From Cryptomeria japonica (Eukaryota; Streptophyta; Pinopsida; Cupressales; Cupressaceae), in contig NC_081409.1 in the NCBI RefSeq assembly GCF_030272615.1, positions 615,088,755 through 615,152,754 of the forward strand: a stretch of 64,000 bases of DNA, in the 5' to 3' direction. The notes below the pieces were generated by a model. It was given only the letters and a program-made list of their open reading frames with translations, was not told the DNA's origin and did no database searches. Made by a program: the position numbers and the translations under genes. Below are positions 56,361 through 64,000 of this stretch, in pieces. Every line of letters begins with the position of its first letter. Position 1 is the stretch's first letter.

Positions 56361-56794
56361 TCTAAAGGATTTAATTGCAAAAAACTAAGGAAAGCATGAA
56401 AGAAGAGAGTTTGGTTTTCTGATCACCCATTGAAGGGGAGAGCATAATACCTATCTCTTCGAAAGCATGAAAGACAAAGGTTCTTTTTAACTTTTCATTG
56501 CAATGATTTTCTATTCTAAGTGGAGATGTTGCTCCACATAGACATGGTGTTCATTTTAACCGTCATAGAAATGATGAAAGTTGTATTGTTATTTATTAAA
56601 AGCACCAAAAAGAAAGATTTCTACTCTAACCCTGAAGAGAAAATAATGTTAGTCAACACATCGTGGGCCATCTAGCCTGATTTTCTAATTACAAAGTTTT
56701 GTCTCTTTACAGACAGAAAGATATTCTGGCAACATAACAGAAAATGAAAAGCTGAATCTATCAAATGCGAATAACCTACAAAGAAAATGTGAAC

Positions 56795-57435
56795 CGATAT
56801 CAGATCAATTGTGAAATGATGTATCATCAATTGCAAATTATTGTGTAAGCAATTGCGATATGATGACTGACCAATTGCGAAATGATATGAGATCAATTGC
56901 TCGATTTTTTTCTTTTTCTTTTTTGAATTTGTTTGCATTTTAGAAGAAAAGAAGAATAAAAAGACAGAAGATAGAAGGGTTATCCTGCAATGATATTGTC
57001 CCACACCATGCGAGCCATCACATCAATTTCATCAAAGAATTTGTACTTGGTTAAGAAGTGATGGATGGTCCTATGATATTGAGAAATCTCCTCTTTTTCT
57101 TCAACCTCCCAGAGCTCCCTTTCTGCCTTTAAGAGCCTTTGATAAGTCGTTTTTTGTCTCCTATGCTATTTTGCCTTCCTTGCACTTGAAATTTTGAAAG
57201 TCACATTTCCTGCCATTGGATTAAATACATCTTATATGCATAAATTACCTTTTTTAGAATTTAATGAAATTTTAGGGTTAGGAGCGCAAGATAAAATAAT
57301 GCAGAAATGACACAATTTTTTTAAAATTTGCAATCCCTTAAAGAAATTGTGATCTATTTAAACAATTGTGATATGATATGATAGGAACTGTGACACATTA
57401 TAGGCAATTACAAATTTCTGCGTATGCAATTGCGA
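56795..57435. repeat. CAATTGCGAAATGAT-type motif cluster in the Gypsy D leader
   Basis: At least five copies of CAATTG(C/T)(G/A)A(A/T)AT(G/T)AT lie in 56805-56905 and degraded ones in 57335-57440. Related CAATTG..AT words recur in the PMD intron (42260-42380). The function is unknown. Confidence 0.55.
56980..57216 (-). pseudogene. Small leader ORF of Gypsy D
   Basis: ATG at 57216, about 300 bases after the 5' LTR, opens MAGNVTFKISSARKAK, then a TAG, then HRRQKTTYQRLLKAERELWE, VEEKEEISQYHRTIHHFL and FFDEIDVMARMVWDNIIAG before TAA at 56980-56982. Apart from the single stop the 79-codon frame is clean and helix-rich with a charged middle. I recognise no family. It could be a short element-specific protein or a remnant of a longer ORF1. 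The TAG could be a C-to-T change of CAG. Confidence 0.5.
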
Positions 57436-57504
57436 GATCAAATTTCCTATGGATGTACAGATCTACAAAATTTGTCAAAATAGGAAATGAAGGTTAGAAT
57501 GTTT

Positions 57505-57520
57505 CATGTCGGGTTCACCA
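57505..57520 (-). other. Primer-binding site of Gypsy D
   Basis: The minus strand reads TGGTGAACCCGACATG two bases after the LTR end. The TGG start fits a tRNA CCA end. It differs from the initiator-Met sites used by the Copia elements here. I do not name the tRNA. Confidence 0.7.
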
Positions 57521-57522
57521 AA

Positions 57523-58684
57523 TGTTTTCCGGTAGTAAATAAGCGTAAATTGGATAATCAGATATCAAAGAGCGAATCACAACTCTAATCTAATCAATAT
57601 TAATCCGAAATGACAATAGAATAATGCAATATCAACTGAATTGAAATGAAACTAATTAAAAGATCCCTCAATTAACATAGCAAGGCTTTCATTGCTCTTC
57701 TCCATTGTTGTTGATGTAGGTGGCTCTCAGGTATTGCACTTGATTTCCTGCATAAAATAGACAACAATTTGAAGACTGTAATTCTAGATTGAACTGAGAA
57801 AAGAGGTTGAATTTATAGATTTTCAACACAAAGGGGGTGAGAATTTGAGCTCAAGTGTTGATTGACAGATAATTGATTTAGATTATTCAGTGAACTCAAT
57901 TGATTGGTTTGTTAACTCATTTGATTGAGTAGTTAACTAGATTGATTGGAGATTGAACTGAATTGATTGACCAGTAGGCTGAATAGACTAGCTAGTTGAT
58001 TGGACTAATTGATTAGAAGACTAAATTGATGGATTAGTCATAAAAAGCTGATTTTGAGTAAAAAATGATGATTGATGAGTTAACTGATTAGACAACTTAT
58101 TTGATCAATCAGTTCTGATTTTAGCATGTGTTGTAGGAATTTGAAATTGAATTTGATTTTCATTTTCAATTTGGATTTGAATTTGGTCATTTGAATGCTA
58201 AAATGCACATGAAATTAATTGAAATTTAGATTTGGGGAAATGTGAAATGAAATTAGATGAAATTAAGTGAAATTCGAATTTGGGGAAATATGAAATGAAA
58301 TTAATAGGAATTCGAATTTGGGGAAATATGAAATGAAATTAGATGGAATTACTTTGAATTCGAATTTGGGGAATTGGAGGAATTTAATTAATTAATTAAA
58401 ATAATTTAAATGAATTTTTTTAAACTTAGGAGATTGAATTAATTAAATAATAAAGATTATTTAACTAAGGAAAAGATCATAATTAATTAAATAATTGGTA
58501 TTTAATTAATAATTGAGATAACGTTAATTGATTAAATGATTTGAGAATAGAAATAGAATAATTAGAAGTGTTGAAGGGCGATGATTAGAAGAAATAGTTA
58601 GTTTAATCAAATAATTAAAGAATTACTTAATTAAATAAATGAATAATTAGTGTAGAATTAATGAGACATTTTAAGGTGTCTACA
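57523..58684 (-). repeat. 5' LTR of Gypsy D (1162 bp)
   Basis: Homologous to 40600-41768. On the minus strand it starts TGTAGACACCTTAAAATG at 58684 and ends TTACTACCGGAAAACA at 57523. By eye the copies differ by several percent plus indels. Confidence 0.9.
58210..58375. repeat. 48-bp tandem repeat in the 5' LTR of Gypsy D
   Basis: Units GAAATGAAATTAGATGAAAT...GAATTTGGGGAAATAT, one of them about 10 bases shorter than its partner in the 3' LTR. Confidence 0.75.
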
Positions 58685-59129
58685 CCTACAAGTTGTGCAA
58701 TCACAAATATCGATGCATGTACATGTACACATATAACAAACAAGTGGTAGAACCTCATAACGACACATCCTGCTCACAATGAGTGATGTGATGTTGATTC
58801 TCCACAAAGACAGTCAAACAGTGCGTGACCAATAATCATCATGCATGCATATAATCAGGTTAGTACTACTATTCAGCATCGATGCGTAAACAAAATAATC
58901 CATCAAACATATATAAATACATGTAAAATCCATCAAGTCATATAGTCAGTAAGATAACATCATCATAAGATAGCATGAATCCACATAGTATCTAACATCA
59001 TGCTAATCGACTGAAACATATAAAGAGTCATAACCGATCATGAACATAATCCATCATGCATAAGATAAAGGTCTAAACATGTCTATCAAAATGAAATGAA
59101 ACTCCAATCAAGGGTGGACACTACAAAAT

Positions 59130-59640
59130 CCATCCTATTGTTTTAAGGTTAAGGTTTTTAGTTTTCTTTTTACGTATCTCTTTTATGTTTACTTATTTTT
59201 TAATTACTTTTTTTACTTTCTTAAAGCTTAGTTTAAATTAGTTTCTTAGTTTTAGTTTTGATTGTTAATTAGTTTTTAGTTTGGTTTATTTAATTTCTTA
59301 AATAGTTTAGATTTTAATTTATTACTTGAGTTTTTAATTTGTTTATTCGTTTATTTTTTTTGATTTATTTATTAGTTTAGATTTTAATTAATTTTAAATT
59401 CATAATTAAATTAGATTTTAGATTTTCTTTTAAAGTATATTTTTTAGATTTTTATTTTTAAATTAGATTTTTTAGATTTTTTTGAAGTAGATTTTAGATT
59501 TATTTTAATTAGATTTTTTTTTTTTTTCATTTAGAATGTTTGTTTTAGATTAGAAAGTTTGTTTTTAATTTAGATTAATTTGTTTTTAGTTTATTTTTTT
59601 TAGTTAGATTAATTTTTGTTTCTTAGATCAATTGGTTAAT
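59130..59640. repeat. T-rich low-complexity tract
   Basis: About 500 bases of TTTAG/TTTAGATTT/AATTAGTTT repeats, strongly T over A on the plus strand. It is non-coding, probably leader sequence of element F. Confidence 0.85.
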
Positions 59641-60110
59641 TAATTGTTTATTATTGGGTGTGATTACTTCTTGTGTTTTCTTTAAGGTTTGGAGGCTAAT
59701 CTTTTGAATTTTGTCTTGTGTGGGGCATCCAATATCATGGGTCGAAGATAATCTCTTGAAACTACTAATAACATTTGGTGCAAGATACTTGACGAAGACT
59801 TGATTTTGAAACTGATTGTCTGTTAGTTTAGCAAACACTTGAATTGGTGCATTAAAATTAACCAGTGTCTTTTGTGTCTTGAACAATAGGCTCTTCTTGT
59901 TTTACCTTTTAGAGGGCCTGCCTCCCGATAAGCCCTTAAGGCTCGTTGAGAGGGAATGACCCAAGTGGTAATGAGGCTAAGGCCAAGCCCATCCAAGCCA
60001 TTATAAATAAATGTGTCTGTGAGGAAACTTGCAAGCAACATGTGTCGATGTGTCATACAAACGTATGTCTCCCTCAACATCTGTGTGATGCATAGCTAGT
60101 ATACCTATAT
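59641..60110 (+). other. Leader remnant of element F
   Basis: 59890-60070 is the inverted counterpart of the Gypsy D leader block at 56205-56360. Given the primer site at 35143, it would lie about 1.8 kb into a plus-strand Tat-like element once the 36213-59125 unit is removed. Short ORFs on the minus strand here are not convincing genes. Confidence 0.45.
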
Positions 60111-60991
60111 TTAAAAAATACATCTAAAATTTGTTGTGAGATATCTTACAATAGTAATAGAAGAGAATCATCTGTAAAATAAATATTCTTGTAAAATACT
60201 AAACACCAAGAATACAAATCCATTAAAGTCTTGCATGCAAAAAGCTATGAATCTAGCTGGAGATAAGTGGTGAGGGTTCTATTTTATTTGGAGTAATAAA
60301 ATAACACCTCCACAAAAGCTGAAACATGGCATATTTCATGCATTTACCTGTCATTTACATGTCAAATTGTTTCAAAATGGATTTTTGTTTACAGACATTT
60401 TGATGTCAATATAGGTGCCTCTCGACATAAAAACCAACAAGGGCTAGGAGGCCTCATTAATTTGAGCAAAACACCGCATGTATGGCCACCTAAACGGATG
60501 CCTTTACTAGAAACTCATTGTTTTAGAAGACTTACCTTCTACTTATTGACTCAGGCATTGTGATACATGCATGCCGAAGAAACCCCTCATGTGCCCTTCA
60601 ATTTGAGATAGTAAATTTCTTGGGAAGTGATGACCTAAGAAATTCAAAGCTTGGTATGCCCGAGAAGTGAGTGTTGTGGAGTGGAGCCAGGGCTACCAAG
60701 ATTCTAACTATCCAACTGAATGTGGTATTCTATTACAAGGTGATTCAACAAGTATTGTCCTCGCCAGCCTTAGGATTAGTGCTTGAATGTGCTTTTATTT
60801 CATTGCAAAATCAAACAAAACACTTTGTCTATCATGTTTTTTGAGTGTGTGTAAAACAAACAAGAAAATTTCACAGTCAACACCACACTTGAAATTGAGA
60901 CACTTTACAAAAACCTTGGTCTAAACTTTGAAGTATCCATCCACATTGTAAAACAGAAACATTGCAAAACAACATTATCATTGAAACATTG
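60111..60991. other. Unassigned stretch before Copia E
   Basis: No ORF and no repeat ends were found. It may be decayed sequence of element F. Confidence 0.35.
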
Positions 60992-62408
60992 TGTTGGCAT
61001 TTGCATGAAGATTGCATTAATGATATGTTATGTTGTCATTGATGTCAATTAACCGGTAATAATATTGTTGATATTGTTGTAATATTGTTTTGTAACCGGT
61101 GGGTAGAGCTAGTGAAGGAAACTATAACTGGTAGGAAGAATTTATGGAGTGAATCGGTATTGCTATATATTGAAGAGTTGAACCGGTAACCAGTAAAACC
61201 TACCTATTGTTTTTGATAAACCCTAACTGATTAAGTTTGGTGAATTGGTTATATTGGTTTACAATCTGATGATGAGCAGAAATGATTATGACACATATGT
61301 TTATTGTATGAAGACAATTTCAAGTGATTTTGGCAAGTTGATGTAACGGTTTTTGTCTAGGGAATGATAAATTATAATGCATATAATGCAAAGCGCATGA
61401 TGAATTACTAAGTTCCATGAAGCGATGATCAAGGAGCGATTGAGGTTTTCTTGATTTATGTACAAAGATTTCTATGTAATTTAATGGTCATACTTGAACC
61501 GACTTGTTTGTAATCTCTATGAAAATTAAGTTTTTGTTGTGTTACCAACCTAATTGATTTGTTTATAAGGTCAATGAAGTTGTTTAGTTTAAGTGTTGGC
61601 AAAGATCAGTTGAGTGTGTGGTTGCTGAACTGGATGATGCATCTGCAGTTTGAATAAATGCATATAGGAGCATGAAAAGGATCTGATCAAGCAAGTGTAG
61701 TGCTATTAAGACAGATTAGCAAACTCCTATTGTTTTCTAACAATTATAATAGAATTGAAATCCCCTAACTGGGTAATCTCTAACAAGCCTGGTGCTATTC
61801 AAATCCTCTAACAAGGTGATCCATTAGCTTGGATTTTCAAATCCTCTACCGAGGTTACTCCTTACAGGGTATTGCTTCTAACAAGGCATTGTTGTCAATC
61901 CCTTAACCGGGTGGTCCCGAATAGGATTTGTTCTTAATAGGACTTTTTGTAAAGCTTTAACAGGCTAGGCTCCTAACAGGGTGAACTTCAGAAGAGTTTA
62001 GATAGTTATCTTGTGAGTCTCATCTCACTGTGGTTTTTCTCATATAGGTTTCCATGTCAAAAATATTTGTGTCAATTGGTGAATGTTTTTGTGGTTATGT
62101 TCTTATGGTTGATTTACTTAACTACTTTGATAAGTCATGATAACCAGAAGCATTCAGAAATGAAGTCTGTTAACATATGAAGAAACATTTGGATGTTTAT
62201 GAGTTTGAAGTTGTTTACTATTAATTTGTTGTAACAGTCAATTGATTTATCTTATGAGTTTTTATGTTGAGAGTGGTATTACATTGATAGTTCTAAGTTT
62301 ACTTTGAGAGATTGATTTTGAGATTGGTGAAGGTATTATCAATTTTTCTATTTACTGATTCACCCCCCTCTCAGTAGTTGACCGGATACTTATTCTTTCA
62401 TCATAACA
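60992..62408 (+). repeat. 5' LTR of Copia E (about 1417 bp)
   Basis: Starts TGTTGGCATTTGCATG. It carries TTGTCATTGATGTCAA and ACCGGTAA words like the Copia B LTR, and a CACCCCCCTCTCAGTAG stretch near the end, closing in CATCATAACA at 62408 (or ATCA at 62411). AACAAGGC/TAACCGGG-type short repeats occur at 61740-62000. Confidence 0.75.
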
Positions 62409-62411
62409 TCA

Positions 62412-62428
62412 ATTGGTATTAGAGCTTA
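62412..62428 (+). other. Primer-binding site of Copia E
   Basis: ATTGGTATTAGAGCTTA, one base off the initiator-Met complement TGGTATCAGAGC. Confidence 0.85.
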
Positions 62429-62481
62429 TCAGGTCCTCTAAGTTTTAAGCCTAATAGCTTGAGGTAAAGATATTGCAGATC

Positions 62482-63350
62482 ATGATGAAGAAGGAAGGTC
62501 CAAAGTTTAATAGAGAAAACTATAGGATATGGAGTGACATAATTAAAATTATATCAAGAGTCTGGGAAGCCAGTATTGGGAAGATGTCGATACTAAATAT
62601 GTTGCACCTACTGGGATTTTGACTAATGATCAGAAGAAAGAGAAACAATAAAATCATCAAGCATTAGAGGCTATTATCAGTTCTTTGTTTGATGAAGAGT
62701 ATGTAGATTTTCATGGTCTAGAGACTGCATATGAGGTATGGAAAAAACTTGAAGAGTTATAGCAGTGATGAACATGTTAAGATTGCTAAAGAAGAGAGTC
62801 TAAGAGGAAACTTTGATGACATGTGAATGGCTGAAGGTGAGAATATCCAACAGTATGGTCAAAGGATAAAAGAGATAGTCGGTGAAATTAAAAGTGCAGC
62901 AGGTAAAGTGAAGATGCCATAGTGATTAGTAAGGTACTGAGAACCCTACTACCGGTCTACGCTATCTGAGTTGTAGCCATTCAGGAGCTAACGTCCATTG
63001 ACAAAACTAAGGTAACTCTTGACTCCATCATTGGCAACCTTACTGCTTTTGAATTAAATGGTTATGATGGTAGTGTACATAAATCTGAGTTTGTATTTAG
63101 AGCTTCTATTTCTAGCCCATCTGTGAGGAAAAGTAGAGATGCCAGTCACAGTTATGAATCCAGATCCAGTATAGAAGTTGATGATGAAGACAATTTAGTT
63201 GAGCTTGAAGCATTGTTGGCTAAGTGGTTGCCTAGAGGTATAGGTAAATATAGAGGTAAATTACCTTGGAAATGATTTTCATGCAACAAGATTGGACACA
63301 TAACTACTAACTGTCCTAATGGTGATAATGAGCACAAATGAGAGAAATTC
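62482..63350 (+). pseudogene. Copia E gag
   Basis: ATG 62482 opens MMKKEGPKFNRENYRIWSDI. A frameshift near 62565 follows, then YWEDVDTKYVAPTGILTNDQ, QALEAIISSLFDEEYVDFHG, AYEVWKKLEELY, VKIAKEESLRGNFDDM, GENIQQYGQRIKEIVGEIKS and VTLDSIIGNLTAFEL. An acidic linker leads to a zinc knuckle reading FSCNKIGHITTNC, whose first cysteine codon is a TGA (63273-63275). The order is standard for Copia gag. It has about six stops; otherwise it reads well. Confidence 0.85.
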
Positions 63351-63833
63351 AAGAAGTATACGGGTAAAGGAAAAAGAGATTGTCTTATTGCTGTTGATGG
63401 TGGTATCATTGATGAGGAATCTGATGGTGATGCTAATGAAGACATTGTGTTTGTAGACATTAAAGAAGAGATATCAGACCATAAGGCATTAGTATCCAGG
63501 ATGGATAATTCTTATGATTGGATCATTGATAGTGGTTGTTCACGTCACATGACCGGTGATCAGAGCAAATTTCTTCCTTTGAAGGAATTTGATGGCGAAG
63601 TTATAAAATTTGGTAACGACTCACCCTGCATGGTTAAAGGTAAGTGAACTATTTCTCTTAATGGAAAGAGCAGTGCAGATGATGGCTACTGGGTTGAAAG
63701 TTTAAAGAAAAATCTTTTGAGTGTGGCACAACTCAATGATAGAGGATACCCATTGGAGTTTAAGAATGGTATGTGCAAAATCTATGGCAGCAAAGGTGAA
63801 TTGATTCCAACCGGGAAGCAAACTAAAGGTAAT
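63351..63833 (+). pseudogene. Copia E protease and pre-integrase
   Basis: An open frame at 63447-63647 contains YDWIIDSGCSRHMTGDQSKF, the Copia protease with intact DSG, then EVIKFGNDSPCMVKGK and a TGA at 63645-63647. Beyond it, YWVESLKKNLLSVAQLNDRG and YPLEFKNGMCKIYGSKGEL are the GAG-pre-integrase domain. It ends at TKGN, where an LTR is inserted at 63834. Only one stop occurs in this stretch. Confidence 0.88.
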
Positions 63834-64000
63834 TGTAGACGTATAAAAATGACCATATTCCTAAATGAATATTTAATGTTCATTTTATTTTCATTCCTCT
63901 ATTTAGTTAAATCCGATTTAATTAAATCACCCGCATTCTTCTATTTAATTAAATAAATTATTTAATTTTTTTATTTAAGTTCACTTAAGCCCTTTTCATC
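63834..64000 (+). mobile_element. Start of a Tat-like Gypsy LTR inserted in Copia E
   Basis: TGTAGACGTATAAAAATGAC matches the terminal pattern of the Gypsy D LTRs and the solo LTR at 17460. TTTAATTAAATAAATTATTT runs follow, as in those LTRs. Upstream is open Copia E coding sequence, so the junction is sharp. The left flank is GTAAT (63829-63833). Confidence 0.65.

Larger units (their letters stand above)
40600..58684 (-). mobile_element. Gypsy D: 18.1-kb Tat-lineage Ty3/Gypsy element carrying an antisense PMD gene
   Basis: The LTRs at 40600-41768 and 57523-58684 are homologous end to end. The flanks CCTGC (40595-40599) and CCTAC (58685-58689) match at 4 of 5. On the minus strand, from 57522 down: primer site, small ORF, long leader, duplicated ORF, gag, Tat-type zinc knuckle, protease, reverse transcriptase, RNase H, second RNase H, integrase. 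Then 5.3 kb follows before the 3' LTR, holding a plus-strand PMD pseudogene. The great size, the two RNase H domains and the extra antisense gene downstream of integrase are hallmarks of the Tat/Ogre/Retand group. Confidence 0.9.
36213..59125. mobile_element. TG...CA unit with perfect AAATC target duplication, about 4.8 kb without Gypsy D
   Basis: TGTAACACTCGCTGAAAT begins at 36213 and GGTGGACACTACA ends at 59125; the termini are short inverted complements (TGTA.CAC / GTG.TACA-like). AAATC occurs immediately before and after (36208-36212 and 59126-59130). Gypsy D and its duplication occupy 40600-58689 within it. The remaining 36213-40599 and 58685-59125 contain no convincing ORF and are rich in CAT/ATG-type short words. 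It is best read as a very long solo LTR, or a non-autonomous element, of an unidentified Gypsy family. The orientation is unknown. Confidence 0.55.
60992..64000 (+). mobile_element. Copia E: LTR, gag and protease region, running off the window
   Basis: The LTR (60992-62408) is followed by a primer site, gag, zinc knuckle, protease DSG and pre-integrase domain in plus orientation. The gag and protease text is better preserved than in the other Copia elements. Its pol is interrupted at 63834 by another LTR. The left flank is CATTG (60987-60991); the right end is outside the window. Confidence 0.85.

Noticed and set aside
59160-59610. CRISPR-like or satellite array in the T-rich tract
   Set aside because: No constant repeat with unique spacers; it is low-complexity T/A sequence.

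Overview
This window is nuclear DNA from a plant and consists almost entirely of transposable elements. I found no host protein-coding gene, tRNA, rRNA or CRISPR array. Old, heavily mutated LTR retrotransposons stacked inside one another, long AT-rich LTRs and many solo LTRs suggest a very large, slowly purged genome such as a conifer or other gymnosperm. The species is inference. The plant assignment is firm, because it rests on Tat-lineage and chromovirus Gypsy elements, initiator-Met-type primer sites and a plant mobile domain (PMD) gene.

Left part. 1-4080 is a non-autonomous LTR element on the plus strand, with its 5' LTR cut by the window edge, a coiled-coil ORF and an unrecognised ORF. 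4769 to about 33950 is Copia A on the minus strand, shattered by later insertions. Its 3' LTR (4769-8724) holds two solo LTRs (4794-5524 and 6905-8124). Its reverse transcriptase is split by Copia C (10344-19974, minus, flanked by ATCCC). Copia C itself carries a solo LTR in pol (13412-15329) and another in its 5' LTR (17460-18887). The gag/protease region of Copia A is split by the chromodomain Gypsy G (21474-33544, plus, flanked by ATTAT). The integrase of Gypsy G is split by Copia B (26555-32441, minus, flanked by GGAGC). Removing each insertion restores the flanking coding homology, so the order of events can be read: A, then G and C, then B and the solo LTRs.

Right part. About 34680-35160 carries an LTR end with a USE-like/TATA promoter and a primer site of the Athila/Tat type (element F, plus). 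The leader of F seems to resume at 59126. Between these lies a TG...CA unit from 36213 to 59125 with perfect AAATC target duplications, about 4.8 kb once its own insertion is removed and perhaps a giant solo LTR. Inserted in it is Gypsy D (40600-58684, minus, 18.1 kb), a Tat-lineage element. D has gag, a Tat-type zinc knuckle, protease, reverse transcriptase, two RNase H domains and integrase. Between integrase and the 3' LTR it carries a broken PMD gene on the opposite strand, which is the most interesting feature here.

Right edge. Copia E (60992 to the window end, plus) keeps its LTR, primer site, gag, protease and pre-integrase domain. It is interrupted at 63834 by the start of another Tat-like LTR.

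All coding regions carry stops or frameshifts, so none is likely to make a functional full-length protein. Coordinates of degenerate domains are approximate. LTR ends and target duplications were read by eye.
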